Assembly (NCBI GenBank): GCA_050950645.1
Contig: JBMNHZ010000017.1
Span: 124,001-188,000 of the forward strand
DNA length: 64,000 nucleotides
Direction: 5' to 3'
Source: BRH-c25 sp012519325
Lineage (GTDB): Bacteria; Bacillota; Clostridia; Lutisporales; Lutisporaceae
Each line of letters starts with the position of its first letter. Positions within the stretch are counted from its first letter, which is position 1. The position numbers were made by a program, and so were the translations under genes. Below are positions 44,514 to 54,286 of this stretch, piece by piece. The notes under the pieces are model-generated. The model saw nothing but the letters and a program-made list of their open reading frames with translations. It searched no databases and had not been told where the DNA came from.

Positions 44514-46046
44514 ATGATTTTTAAGACCAATACCTGTGCTTTATATGGGATAGAAGGGCATGTAATTGAGGTTGAGACTGACTTGTCCAACGGACTGCCG
44601 GGTTTTGACATAGTTGGCCTTCCTGATGCAGCAGTCAGGGAATCAAGAGAAAGAGTCAGAGCCGCAATAAAGAATTCCGATTTCCTGTTTCCTCAAAAAA
44701 GAATTACCGTAAATCTTGCTCCTGCCAACATAAGAAAAGAGGGTTCAATTTTTGATCTTGCAATTGCCGCCGGAATACTGGGAGTATCAATGTATATAAT
44801 AAATGAAGCATTGGAAGGCTTTGCTTTTTTGGGAGAGCTTTCTTTGAACGGTAATGTCAAGGGAATAAAAGGTGTACTGCCCATGTGCCTTTCCTTAAAG
44901 GAAAAGGGTTTTAGAAAGCTGATACTTTCAAAGGATAATGCCGATGAGGCAGCTCTTGTAGGCGGAATGGAAATATATCCGGTAGAAAGTATTACTGAAA
45001 TGGTTGAGTTTTTTAAAGGAAACAGGGATATAACACCTCATGAAGTTAATCCTGAAGCAATTCTTAGAAGCAGTAACGAAGAAGAATATGATTTTGAAGA
45101 TGTTCGAGGCCAGAATACTGCAAAAAGAGCATTGGAAATTGCGGCAGCAGGAGCGCATAATGTTATTATGCTTGGCCCTCCGGGAGCAGGTAAGACGATG
45201 CTGGCAAGAAGGCTTCCTTCAATACTTCCCGAGATGTCTTTTGAAGAAAGCCTTGAAGTGACCAAAATATACAGTATTGCAGGTTTGCTTAAGGATAAGC
45301 TATATCTGATAACAAGAAGACCTTTTCGTTCTCCACATCACACAATGTCGGCCGGCTCACTAATAGGAGGAGGAAAAGTGCCTCATCCCGGTGAAGTCTC
45401 ACTGTCTCACTATGGTGTATTATTTCTGGATGAGATGCCTGAATTCCCCAAGAACGTGCTGGAGGTGCTGAGACAGCCTCTTGAGGATGAATGCGTAACT
45501 ATTTCAAGAGTTGGAGGTACAATAACATATCCGGCAAAATTTATGCTTATAAGTTCTGTTAACCCTTGTCCTTGCGGTTATTATGGAGATGGAACAGGAA
45601 GATGCAGCTGCAGTCCCAGCCAGATAAAAAGCTATCTTGGAAGAATTTCGGGACCTCTGATGGACAGGATAGACTTGCATATTGAAGTACCTGCCGTAAA
45701 TTTTAGTGACCTATCCTGCAGAACCAAAGAAGAAAACTCTGCATCAATAAAAAAGAGAATAAGCAAAGCAAGGAAGCTTCAGCTTGAAAGATATAAAAAC
45801 GAGGGAATTTACTTCAATTCGCAGTTGAAACCAAAGCAGGTGACTACATACTGCATAATTGGAAAAAAGGAAAGGGATCTTCTCAAAAATGCTTTTGAAA
45901 GATTCAACTTCAGTGCAAGAGCATATAATAGGATACTGAAGGTAGCAAGAACTATTGCGGATCTGGAAGAAAGTGAAAATATAAAAATTGAACATATTGC
46001 AGAAGCAATACAATACAGAAGCCTGGACAGGAAATATACACTATAA
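44514..46046 (+). CDS. YifB/ComM family Mg-chelatase-like AAA+ ATPase
   Basis: 510 residues from ATG 44514, behind GGAGTGG. The N-terminal ChlI-like fold has GLPGFDIVGLPDAAVRESRERV and VNLAPANIRKEGSIFDL. The AAA+ core has Walker A GPPGAGKTMLARRLP and Walker B LFLDEMPEF, then a cysteine cluster NPCPCGYYGDGTGRCSCSP and the C-terminal helical lid. ComM in Vibrio drives branch migration during natural transformation. dprA lies 0.7 kb downstream, which fits a DNA-uptake or recombination role. Confidence 0.92.
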   Translation: MIFKTNTCALYGIEGHVIEVETDLSNGLPGFDIVGLPDAAVRESRERVRAAIKNSDFLFPQKRITVNLAPANIRKEGSIFDLAIAAGILGVSMYIINEALEGFAFLGELSLNGNVKGIKGVLPMCLSLKEKGFRKLILSKDNADEAALVGGMEIYPVESITEMVEFFKGNRDITPHEVNPEAILRSSNEEEYDFEDVRGQNTAKRALEIAAAGAHNVIMLGPPGAGKTMLARRLPSILPEMSFEESLEVTKIYSIAGLLKDKLYLITRRPFRSPHHTMSAGSLIGGGKVPHPGEVSLSHYGVLFLDEMPEFPKNVLEVLRQPLEDECVTISRVGGTITYPAKFMLISSVNPCPCGYYGDGTGRCSCSPSQIKSYLGRISGPLMDRIDLHIEVPAVNFSDLSCRTKEENSASIKKRISKARKLQLERYKNEGIYFNSQLKPKQVTTYCIIGKKERDLLKNAFERFNFSARAYNRILKVARTIADLEESENIKIEHIAEAIQYRSLDRKYTL

Positions 46047-46062
46047 GCGGGAGGTTTAAGCA

Positions 46063-46500
46063 ATGGCTATTCGTAAGCGTGATATTTGTTCGGTAATTGA
46101 AAAACTGCCAAACTACAGCAAGCTTATGATAAAGCTTTATAAAAGCAGATATATGAGAAAAAGCCAAAAGCTTTTACTTTCTGCAGGAATTGCATACAGC
46201 CTTTCTCCAATTGAGCTTATACCAGGAATCATACCTGTTGCCGGCCAGCTGGACAATCTAATTGTAATGCTGCGCTGCCTGAAGAAGGTGCTTGAATCTA
46301 CTGATGCGGAATTAAGGGAGAGTTATCTTAAAGAGGCGGATATGACAATCGAGGAGATTAATGAGGATATCAGGATTGCTGTTAGTACATTGAAATCCTT
46401 TGGAAGAGGAACTGTCAAGGTAATTTCAAATTCATGCAAATTTGCAGGATATTCGGTAATGCATCAGATAAGGAAATATAGAAATAAAAGGAAATATTAA
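46063..46500 (+). CDS. DUF1232 (YkvA-like) protein
   Basis: 145 residues. The DUF1232 core KLLLSAGIAYSLSPIELIPG, IIPVAGQLDNLIVMLRCLKKV spans residues 43-85, with a membrane-associated hairpin around the conserved SPIELIP and D. The C-terminus is basic. Function is unknown for the family. Seventeen bases behind yifB, with GGGAGG as ribosome site, so probably co-transcribed. A perfect CCGGCAGC/GCTGCCGG hairpin (46504-46524) follows without a T-run. Confidence 0.78.
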   Translation: MAIRKRDICSVIEKLPNYSKLMIKLYKSRYMRKSQKLLLSAGIAYSLSPIELIPGIIPVAGQLDNLIVMLRCLKKVLESTDAELRESYLKEADMTIEEINEDIRIAVSTLKSFGRGTVKVISNSCKFAGYSVMHQIRKYRNKRKY

Positions 46501-46589
46501 GAACCGGCAGCATCTAGCTGCCGGCTATAAAATAGGAGGGGAAAGAATTAATTCTAGTGATATCCTTGATGATTTTATTATATCAGAAC

Positions 46590-46655
46590 AATGTTACAAA
46601 GTTGTTATCATAGTGTAACAATTCAATGAAGTTTGTAACAAAGTTGTATCCAAGA
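46590..46655. repeat. tandem GTTACAAAGTTGT-type repeats upstream of dprA
   Basis: ATGTTACAAAGTTGTTATC at about 46591-46609 and TTGTAACAAAGTTGTATCC at about 46633-46651 are near-direct repeats, and GTGTAACA between them (46615-46622) is an inverted partial copy. They lie about 50-110 bp ahead of dprA and could bind a regulator. Confidence 0.4.
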
Positions 46656-46700
46656 TCTGCTTTTTCAGGGAAATAGAGATGAGTTAACAAGGAGGCCTTT

Positions 46701-47789
46701 ATGGTAGAGAAAAAATTCCTTATGTGGCTTTCTTCTGTTCCGGGGGTTGGAAGCAAAAGCTGCATGAATCTTATTAAGTATTTCGGTTCTGCAGAAAATG
46801 TGTACCGCTGCTCTTTTTCAGAGCTTATGGCTTCGGGAATTATCAGGGAGCAGACTGCAGAATCTATTGCTGCCAACCGGAAAATAGAAAAAATTAATGA
46901 ATATTTTAGAATTGTGAAAGATAATGGCATAAAGGTTTATACTATATTTGAAAATGAATACCCTGAGAATCTGAAACAAATATATGATCCGCCTCCGGTG
47001 CTGTACGTAAAAGGTGAGCTCTTAAATCGGGATTCTCTGGCTGTAGGTATAGTGGGCTCCAGAAAGGCAAGCGATTATGGACTGAAGACAGCCCACAGGA
47101 TAGCAGCTCGTTTGGCAGAGTTAGGTATCACAATAGTGAGCGGAATGGCCCTTGGAATTGATTCTGCGGCACACAGGGGAGCTCTTGAGGTAAATGGGAG
47201 GACAATTGCAGTTTTCGGATGCGGTCTAAAATATACTTACCCTATGTCGAATTACAGATTAAGCCAGGAAATTCAAAAAAACGGTGCCATTATTTCAGAA
47301 TATCCTTTTGATACAGAGGCATATCCTTCTCAGTTCCCTGCAAGGAACAGAATAATCAGTGGTATGTCCTTGGGGGTTATTGTTGTTGAAGCCGGAGAGA
47401 AAAGCGGATCTTTAATCACTGCGGATTTTGCCCTTGAGCAAGGGCGTGAGGTATTCGCAGTACCCGGAAATATTACTTCAACATACAGCAAAGGCACCAA
47501 CGAACTGATAAAATACGGCGCAAAGCTTGTCAGTAGGATTGAGGATATTACGGAAGAATTGAATCTCGAATTAATATATAAAAAAAATGACAATATTATT
47601 ATGAATAAAAATTCCGCTTTAAGTGAAGAAGAGTGCATTATATTGAGATTTCTCAAAAGAAAGAGCGGAGACAAAGATGAAATTACTGCAGCCACAGGGC
47701 TCCAGCCGGGAAAAGTCTTAGCAGCACTGACAATGCTTGAAATAAAAGGGCTTATTCAGCAAATTGATGGGAACTATCTTTTGTTTTGA
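46701..47789 (+). CDS. dprA: DNA-processing protein DprA
   Basis: 362 residues. An N-terminal helix-hairpin-helix-like part (LSSVPGVGSKSCMNLIKYFG) is followed by the Rossmann-fold core: GIVGSRKASDYG, TIVSGMALGIDSAAHRGAL, VFGCGLKYTYP and FPARNRIISGMSLGVIVVEA. The C-terminal winged helix has LKRKSGDKDEITAATGLQP. DprA loads RecA on incoming single strands in natural transformation. AAGGAGGCC precedes the ATG. Confidence 0.94.
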   Translation: MVEKKFLMWLSSVPGVGSKSCMNLIKYFGSAENVYRCSFSELMASGIIREQTAESIAANRKIEKINEYFRIVKDNGIKVYTIFENEYPENLKQIYDPPPVLYVKGELLNRDSLAVGIVGSRKASDYGLKTAHRIAARLAELGITIVSGMALGIDSAAHRGALEVNGRTIAVFGCGLKYTYPMSNYRLSQEIQKNGAIISEYPFDTEAYPSQFPARNRIISGMSLGVIVVEAGEKSGSLITADFALEQGREVFAVPGNITSTYSKGTNELIKYGAKLVSRIEDITEELNLELIYKKNDNIIMNKNSALSEEECIILRFLKRKSGDKDEITAATGLQPGKVLAALTMLEIKGLIQQIDGNYLLF

Positions 47790-47845
47790 TTTTTTCTAGT
47801 TTTCTGTTATAATATGATTTGAATTTTTAAAATGAGGTGAATTAT

Positions 47846-49936
47846 TTGAAAACATCATTGGTAATAGTTGAATCACCTGCAAAAGTGAAAACAATAAAAA
47901 AATTTCTAAACTCAAGCTATAAGGTTGAAGCATCAATGGGACATATCAGGGATTTGCCTAAAAGTCAACTGGGTATTGATATAGAAAATAATTTTGAGCC
48001 AAAGTATATAACCATAAGAGGAAAGGGAGAAATTACCGAAAAGCTTAGGAAGGAAGCAAAAAATTGCGATAAAATTTATCTTGCAACTGATCCTGACAGG
48101 GAAGGGGAGGCTATATCATGGCATTTATCAAATATACTCAACCTGGATTTGAAGGATGTGTCAAGAATTGAGTTTAATGAAATAACAAAGTCAGCTGTGA
48201 CAAAAGCTTTGAAAAATCCGAGAGAGCTCAATTTTAATGTAATAAATGCTCAGCAGGCGAGAAGGGTGCTGGACAGACTTGTAGGGTACAAAATCAGTCC
48301 GCTGTTATGGAAGAAGGTAAAAAAGGGTTTGAGCGCGGGCAGAGTCCAGTCTGTGGCTGTAAAGCTCATATGTGACAGGGAGGATGAAATAAGGGCTTTT
48401 GTACCCAGAGAATATTGGTCCCTTATTGCAAAACTGAATGATCCGGGTACAAAAAAGAGTTTTGATGCGAAATTCTTTGGTACGGAAAGTGAAAAAATCG
48501 AAATCTCAAATGCAGATGAAATGGAGAAAATACTTGAAGCCCTTAAAGGTGCAAAGTATACTGTAAAGCGTATCAAAATGGGAGAGAAAAGAAAAAATTC
48601 TCCAAACCCGTTTATTACAAGCACTCTTCAGCAAGAGGCTTATAGAAAGCTTGGATTTACCGCCAAGAAGACTATGATGATAGCACAGCAGCTTTATGAG
48701 GGTGTGGATATCAAAGGGGAAGGAACCTTAGGGCTTGTTACTTACATAAGGACCGATTCGGTGAGAATATCCGAGGAAGCCAAAAAAGATGCTGCCAGAT
48801 ACATTACTGAGAAATTCGGAAAGAATTATCTTGCAGGAGAAATGAGGCAAAACAGGTCCGGAAAAAAGGTACAGGATGCCCATGAGGCAATCAGGCCTTC
48901 TTCAGTTTACAGAGAACCGGAGAGTATTAAACATTCTCTTGATAAAGAGCAGTACAAATTATACAAGCTTATCTGGGAAAGATATGTGGCAAGCCAAATG
49001 AAGGCTGCCTTATTTGATACTGTAACGGCTGATATTGAAGCAAACGACTATATTTTTAAAGCATACGGAAGCATAATGAAGTTTCAGGGCTTTATGATCA
49101 TTTACAAAGAAAGCAGTGATGAAAAGGAAGAAGCGGAGATATCCCTGCCGATGCTTTCGGAAGGACAGTCATTAAAGCTTAAGAAACTTGAGAGCAAGCA
49201 GCATTTCACAGAACCGCCTTTAAGATATACGGAAGCTACGCTTATAAAGGTTCTTGAGGAAAAAGGCATAGGGCGACCCAGCACTTATGCTCCTATTATA
49301 TCGACTATACTTGCAAGAGGCTATGTAATAAGGGAAAAAAAATTCCTTATTCCTACCGACTTGGGTGAAAAGGTTACAGGGATTATGAAAGAGTTCTTTA
49401 CCGATATTGTAGACGCCGAATTCACTGCAAATATGGAGGAAAAGCTTGATAAGATAGAAGAAGGAGAAAAGGATTGGGTACAGGTGATTAGGGAATTTTA
49501 TACACCCTTTGAGAAAACCCTGAAAAGTGCGGAAGAAAAAGTGGGAAAAATAGAAATACAAGATGAGGTTAGCGATGTTATCTGTGAGCTCTGCGGAAGA
49601 AATATGGTTTACAAGCAGGGAAAGTTCGGAAAGTTCCTCGCATGCCCCGGATTCCCCAACTGCAGAAACACAAAGGCAATTGTTGAATCAACAGGCATAA
49701 GCTGTCCGAAGTGTTCCGGCGAACTTGTTGCCAGAAGGACAAAAAGAGGCAAGAAGTTTTATGGCTGCAGCAGATATCCGGAGTGCAGCTTTGTAAGCTG
49801 GGATGAACCTGTTGCTGAGAAATGCCCCGAATGCCGCAGCCTTATGGTTAAGAAGTACAGCAGGAAGGGCCTTGAGTATAAATGTACCGGTGAAGGGTGT
49901 ACTTATAAAAGGCCTGGCAGCAAGAAGGTGGAATAG
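47846..49936 (+). CDS. topA: type I DNA topoisomerase
   Basis: 696 residues from TTG 47846, with GAGGTGA five bases upstream. TOPRIM domain: LVIVESPAKVKTIKKFL and ATDPDREGEAISWHL. Core: FNEITKSAV, QQARRVLDRLVGYKISP, SAGRVQSVAVKLI and the active tyrosine in GLVTYIRTDSVRIS. The C-terminus has three C4 zinc fingers (CELCGRN...CPGFPNC, CPKCSGEL...CSRYPEC, CPECRSL...CTGEGC). It relaxes negative supercoils. Normal length, intact; trmFO starts two bases after the stop. Confidence 0.96.
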   Translation: MKTSLVIVESPAKVKTIKKFLNSSYKVEASMGHIRDLPKSQLGIDIENNFEPKYITIRGKGEITEKLRKEAKNCDKIYLATDPDREGEAISWHLSNILNLDLKDVSRIEFNEITKSAVTKALKNPRELNFNVINAQQARRVLDRLVGYKISPLLWKKVKKGLSAGRVQSVAVKLICDREDEIRAFVPREYWSLIAKLNDPGTKKSFDAKFFGTESEKIEISNADEMEKILEALKGAKYTVKRIKMGEKRKNSPNPFITSTLQQEAYRKLGFTAKKTMMIAQQLYEGVDIKGEGTLGLVTYIRTDSVRISEEAKKDAARYITEKFGKNYLAGEMRQNRSGKKVQDAHEAIRPSSVYREPESIKHSLDKEQYKLYKLIWERYVASQMKAALFDTVTADIEANDYIFKAYGSIMKFQGFMIIYKESSDEKEEAEISLPMLSEGQSLKLKKLESKQHFTEPPLRYTEATLIKVLEEKGIGRPSTYAPIISTILARGYVIREKKFLIPTDLGEKVTGIMKEFFTDIVDAEFTANMEEKLDKIEEGEKDWVQVIREFYTPFEKTLKSAEEKVGKIEIQDEVSDVICELCGRNMVYKQGKFGKFLACPGFPNCRNTKAIVESTGISCPKCSGELVARRTKRGKKFYGCSRYPECSFVSWDEPVAEKCPECRSLMVKKYSRKGLEYKCTGEGCTYKRPGSKKVE

Positions 49937-49938
49937 TC

Positions 49939-51249
49939 TTGAATAAAAAGATTATTGTAATAGGCGCAGGCCTGGCTGGAAGCGAAGCAGCATGGCAGCT
50001 TGCCATAAGAGGGATAAAAGTAAAGCTTTATGAAATGAGGCCTGTATGTAACACACCGGCACATCATACCGATAAATTCGGAGAATTGGTTTGCAGCAAT
50101 TCCTTGCGTTCCAACCAGTTGGAGAACGCCGTAGGATTACTGAAGGAGGAGATGCGAAGATTAGGTTCTCTGATAATGGAATGTGCCGATAATAATGCAC
50201 TGCCGGCAGGCGGGGCATTGGCTGTAGACAGGGAAGGATTTTCCCAGGAAATAACTGACAGGATTACCGGTAATTCCAATATAGAAATTATTAGAGAGGA
50301 AGTAATAAGCATTCCTGAAGATGAATATGTGATCGTTGCAACGGGTCCCCTTACATCGGATAAGCTTTCACTCAGTATAGGCTCTTTAATGGATAATGAT
50401 TATTTATATTTTTATGATGCCGCAGCTCCGATTGTAACCTATGAATCAATTAACAAGGATAAGGTATTCAGAGCATCAAGGTATGATAAGGGAGACAGTG
50501 ATTATATAAATTGTCCCATGTCGGAGGAAGAGTACCTAAAATTCCATAAGGAACTTGTAAATGCGGAAACAGCTCCTATTAAGAGTTTCGAGAAAGAAGT
50601 GGTTTTCGAAGGGTGCATGCCTGTTGAGACTATGGCTAAGAGAGGCTTGCATACATTACTTTTCGGTCCGTTAAAACCTGTGGGCTTAACTGATCCACGA
50701 ACGGGGAAGCAGCCTTATGCAGTAGTTCAGTTAAGACAGGATAATAAAGAAGGTACTTTATATAACATAGTAGGTTTTCAAACGCATCTTAAATGGAGTG
50801 AGCAGAAAAGGGTTTTTAGTATGATACCCGGCCTTGAGAATGGAGAATTTGTTAGATTCGGTGTAATGCATAGAAATACTTTTATTAATTCACCAAAGGT
50901 ATTGAGGCCTACTCTTCAATTCCGGGACAACAGCAATTTGCTTTTTGCCGGACAGCTTACGGGAGTTGAAGGCTATGTTGAGTCTGCTTCATCTGGTTTG
51001 GTTGCGGGAATAAATATGTCCAGAATTTTTAATAATCTGGAACCGGTAATATTTCCGGAAACCACAGCCCATGGAGCCTTGTGTAAATATATTACCGATC
51101 GTACAATAAAGGCATTTCAGCCGATGAACATAAATTTCGGTATATTCCCTCAACCGGAATATCGCATTAGGAATAAGAAGGAAAAAAGCAGATACTATGC
51201 GGAAAGAGCTTTGAAAGATTTAGAAAAATTTATTAATTCAAAGCTCTGA
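49939..51249 (+). CDS. trmFO: methylenetetrahydrofolate--tRNA-(uracil-5-)-methyltransferase
   Basis: 436 residues from TTG 49939. FAD loop IIVIGAGLAGSEAAWQLA at residues 4-21; CSNSLRSNQLENAVGLLKEE, FEGCMPVETMAKRG and YPLKPVGLTDPRTGK-type PLKPVGLTDPRTGKQPYAVV are family blocks, with the catalytic cysteine in FEGCMP. It makes m5U54 (T54) in tRNA using folate and FAD. It is followed by hslV, with no codV/xerC gene between, unlike the B. subtilis order. Confidence 0.95.
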   Translation: MNKKIIVIGAGLAGSEAAWQLAIRGIKVKLYEMRPVCNTPAHHTDKFGELVCSNSLRSNQLENAVGLLKEEMRRLGSLIMECADNNALPAGGALAVDREGFSQEITDRITGNSNIEIIREEVISIPEDEYVIVATGPLTSDKLSLSIGSLMDNDYLYFYDAAAPIVTYESINKDKVFRASRYDKGDSDYINCPMSEEEYLKFHKELVNAETAPIKSFEKEVVFEGCMPVETMAKRGLHTLLFGPLKPVGLTDPRTGKQPYAVVQLRQDNKEGTLYNIVGFQTHLKWSEQKRVFSMIPGLENGEFVRFGVMHRNTFINSPKVLRPTLQFRDNSNLLFAGQLTGVEGYVESASSGLVAGINMSRIFNNLEPVIFPETTAHGALCKYITDRTIKAFQPMNINFGIFPQPEYRIRNKKEKSRYYAERALKDLEKFINSKL

Positions 51250-51351
51250 TGGTTGAAATATAAGTATTCATGTGCTATATTGTTTTCAAAGAGTTTTTTG
51301 ACTTTTGTGAATATTAAAACATTTACAGGATAGATTAACTGGAGGAGAATT

Positions 51352-51882
51352 ATGTTTCATGGTACAACAATAGTAGCAGTCAAAAGAAACGGCAGGGGGG
51401 CAATTGCCGGCGACGGCCAAGTTACCCTGAGCCAAACCACCATAATAAAATCTACGGCAAGAAAAGTGAGAACATTATTTAACGGCAGAGTTTTAATCGG
51501 TTTTGCCGGTTCCGTATCAGATGCTTTTACTTTATCCGAGAAGCTTGAGGAAAAGCTGGAGCAGCACAGCGGGAATCTGAAAAGGGCAGCAGTTGAGCTG
51601 GCTAAGGATTGGAGGAGGGATAAAGTATTAAGACAGCTGGAAGCTATGCTGATTGCAATGGATAATGAAGCTCTGCTCGTTATTTCCGGAAGCGGAGAGG
51701 TAATTGAACCGGATGACGGTGTAATTGCAATAGGCTCCGGAGGCAATTACGCTTTGGCGGCTGCCAAAGCATTGATACAGAATACGGATCTTCCGCCAAA
51801 TGAGGTAGTGAGGAAATCCATGGAAATAGCCGCTTCAATTTGCGTATTCACAAACAACAACATCATTGTAGAGGAATTATAG
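51352..51882 (+). CDS. hslV: ATP-dependent protease peptidase subunit HslV (ClpQ)
   Basis: 176 residues. MFHGTTIVAVKRNGRGAIAGDGQVTLSQ: cleavage after MFHG would expose the N-terminal catalytic Thr5. GGNYALAAAKAL and CVFTNNNIIVEEL are also typical. It forms the double-ring protease core with HslU. GGAGGAG precedes the ATG, and hslU follows after nine bases. Confidence 0.95.
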   Translation: MFHGTTIVAVKRNGRGAIAGDGQVTLSQTTIIKSTARKVRTLFNGRVLIGFAGSVSDAFTLSEKLEEKLEQHSGNLKRAAVELAKDWRRDKVLRQLEAMLIAMDNEALLVISGSGEVIEPDDGVIAIGSGGNYALAAAKALIQNTDLPPNEVVRKSMEIAASICVFTNNNIIVEEL

Positions 51883-51891
51883 GAGGAATCA

Positions 51892-53292
51892 ATGAGTGAG
51901 TTAACTCCAAAACAAATAGTATCAGAGCTTGACAAATATATTATAGGCCAGGATAGAGCAAAAAAATCCGTGGCAGTTGCACTGAGAGACAGATATAGGA
52001 GAAATCTGCTGGATGCTGAAATGAAGGCAGAAATCACTCCTAAGAATATATTGATGATAGGACCCACAGGTGTTGGGAAAACAGAAATTGCAAGAAGGAT
52101 AGCCAAGCTGGTCAATGCTCCTTTTGTAAAAGTGGAAGCAACAAAGTTCACAGAGGTCGGATATGTCGGAAGAGATGTCGAATCAATTATAAGAGATCTT
52201 GTGGAGTTTTCAGTAAGAATGGTTAAAGCTGAAAAGATGTCGCTAATGAATGAAAAGGCCTTTGATATGGCTGCAGAAAAGGTTGTCGAGATACTTGTTC
52301 CATCTTCTAAGAAGAGCAATATACCAAAAAATCCATTTGAAATGATATTTAATTACAGTGGAAGCAAAGAAAATGAGGATGACCCGGAGGAAAAGCAAAA
52401 AGAAGAAAATTTGGCAGCCAATAGGTACTATGTTATCCAGAAGGTCAAAAACGGAGATTTGGACAGTCAAAACATAGAAATCGAGATAGAAGATACATCA
52501 GGGCATAATATCGAAATGTTATCAGGACTGGGTATGGATCAGATGAGCATAAACCTTCAGGACGTTTTCGGAGGAATTTTGCCTCAAAAGAAAAAGCGCA
52601 GAAGAGTAACGGTAAAGGAAGCGCTGAAGCTTTTGACACAACAGGAAGCTCAAAAGCTTATTGATATGGATGAAGTAAAAGAAGAGGCCGTCAGAAAAGC
52701 AGAAGAGAGAGGAATTATTTTTATAGATGAAATAGATAAGATTGCAGGGAAAGGATATGCCAGCGGCCCGGACGTATCCAGGGAAGGTGTGCAAAGAGAT
52801 ATACTCCCTATAGTTGAGGGCAGTACTGTTATGACTAAATATGGGCCTGTAAGAACGGACTATATGTTGTTTATTGCAGCGGGTGCCTTTCATGTGGCAA
52901 AAGTATCCGATTTAATACCGGAACTTCAGGGGAGGTTTCCTGTAAGAGTTGAATTGGACAGTCTGAGCAAAGAAAATTTTAAAGAAATCCTGACCAAGCC
53001 TAACAATGCCCTCGTAAAGCAATACAAAGCCCTTCTTAAAACGGAAGGTATAAATATTAATTTTGAAGATGAAGCAATTGAAGAAATTGCCTCTATTGCA
53101 GCATTTATGAATGAACAATACGAGAACATAGGTGCCAGGAGGCTGTACACGGTAATGGAAAGGCTTTTTGAGGATATTTCATTTGAAGCGCCTGATATGA
53201 AGAGCAGCGAACTGAATATCAACAAGGAATATGTACAAAAAGTATTAATTCACGACATAAAGAGAAAGGATGTAAGCAACTATATTATATAA
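51892..53292 (+). CDS. hslU: ATP-dependent protease ATPase subunit HslU (ClpY)
   Basis: 466 residues. ELTPKQIVSELDKYIIGQDRAK at the start, Walker A GPTGVGKTEIARRIA, VEATKFTEVGYVGRDVESI, a charged intermediate domain (residues 130-240), Walker B GIIFIDEIDKIA and the C-terminal ENIGARRLYTVMERLFEDISF. The ring unfolds substrates for HslV. AGGAGGAATCA precedes the ATG. Confidence 0.97.
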   Translation: MSELTPKQIVSELDKYIIGQDRAKKSVAVALRDRYRRNLLDAEMKAEITPKNILMIGPTGVGKTEIARRIAKLVNAPFVKVEATKFTEVGYVGRDVESIIRDLVEFSVRMVKAEKMSLMNEKAFDMAAEKVVEILVPSSKKSNIPKNPFEMIFNYSGSKENEDDPEEKQKEENLAANRYYVIQKVKNGDLDSQNIEIEIEDTSGHNIEMLSGLGMDQMSINLQDVFGGILPQKKKRRRVTVKEALKLLTQQEAQKLIDMDEVKEEAVRKAEERGIIFIDEIDKIAGKGYASGPDVSREGVQRDILPIVEGSTVMTKYGPVRTDYMLFIAAGAFHVAKVSDLIPELQGRFPVRVELDSLSKENFKEILTKPNNALVKQYKALLKTEGININFEDEAIEEIASIAAFMNEQYENIGARRLYTVMERLFEDISFEAPDMKSSELNINKEYVQKVLIHDIKRKDVSNYII

Positions 53293-53307
53293 ATAAGGAG
53301 GAAAAAT

Positions 53308-54090
53308 ATGAGCTCTACACTATTAGAAAAAATGAGAAAAGTTAACAAGGTACTCCAAACATCAGGCACTCAATCAGTTTCATTTCAGGATCTGAGCAAA
53401 ATATTGAGCGAGGTACTGAATGCAAATGTATATATATTAAGCAGAAAGGGAAGAATTCTGGGATATGCATTGGGCACAACAGAAGAGTGTGATTTTTTGA
53501 AGAACGAGCTCTTGTCAGAGAAAAAATTTCCGGAGGAGTACAATAAATCGCTGCTTTCATATCATGAGACAAGAGAAAATCTGATAAACAAAGATAAATT
53601 ATGCGTTATTGATAACAGAGAAAAGTGTGGCATGGGAACAAATTATTCGGCCATTGTCCCTATTAACGGTAGTGGGGAAAGACTCGGCACAATGATGCTG
53701 GCAAAGTACAACCAGGAGTTTAATGACGAAGACCTTGTTCTGGCAGAATACGGAGCAACAGTAGTAGGTTTGGAAATATTGCGCTCCAAACAGGAAGAAA
53801 TAGAAGAAGAAGCAAGAAAGAAAGCAGTGGTTCAAATGGCCATCGGAACTTTGTCTTATTCGGAGTTGGAGGCTATTGAGCATATATTCAGAGAACTTGA
53901 TGGAAATGAAGGCCTGCTTATTGCAAGCAAGATTGCGGATAAAGTCGGTATCACAAGATCAGTGATTGTAAATGCGCTGAGAAAATTCGAGAGCGCCGGC
54001 GTTATAGAGTCAAGATCTCTTGGAATGAAAGGGACTCACATCAGGATATTAAACGACAAGCTGCTGGATGAACTGGAAAAAGTCAGATAA
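53308..54090 (+). CDS. codY: GTP-sensing global repressor CodY
   Basis: 260 residues, normal length. The N-terminal GAF domain (QDLSKILSEVLNANVYILSRKGRILGY, partly quoted) binds branched-chain amino acids; SIVPI-type AIVPINGSGERLGTMMLAKY lies in the sensor. The C-terminal winged helix has ASKIADKVGITRSVIVNALR and LGMKGTHIRILN. It controls nutrient uptake, amino-acid synthesis and often motility and sporulation. AAGGAGGAAA precedes the ATG; a terminator separates it from the flagellar genes. Confidence 0.97.
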   Translation: MSSTLLEKMRKVNKVLQTSGTQSVSFQDLSKILSEVLNANVYILSRKGRILGYALGTTEECDFLKNELLSEKKFPEEYNKSLLSYHETRENLINKDKLCVIDNREKCGMGTNYSAIVPINGSGERLGTMMLAKYNQEFNDEDLVLAEYGATVVGLEILRSKQEEIEEEARKKAVVQMAIGTLSYSELEAIEHIFRELDGNEGLLIASKIADKVGITRSVIVNALRKFESAGVIESRSLGMKGTHIRILNDKLLDELEKVR

Positions 54091-54103
54091 TACAGAATTT
54101 GGA

Positions 54104-54132
54104 GGATTAGTGTTCAACTAATCCTTTTTTTT
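54104..54132 (+). terminator. intrinsic terminator of hslVU-codY
   Basis: GGATTAG (54104-54110) pairs with CTAATCC (54118-54124) and runs into eight Ts. Confidence 0.9.
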
Positions 54133-54286
54133 ATTCGATAATATATTTGAAGTTAATTTTTCGGCAAATAGTGCATTTTATTCTTTACATAATAAAGGAA
54201 ATGCAGAATTTATGTCGAATAATTAACTGGTATAGGTATTTTTGGCGATTAAAATTCTATTATGGAATTTTACGGAGGTTTTGGTT

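Noticed and set aside
54150..54175. CodY-box-like AATTTTTCGGCAAAT upstream of flgB
   Set aside because: At least four mismatches to the known CodY site, so CodY control of the flagellar operon cannot be claimed from it.
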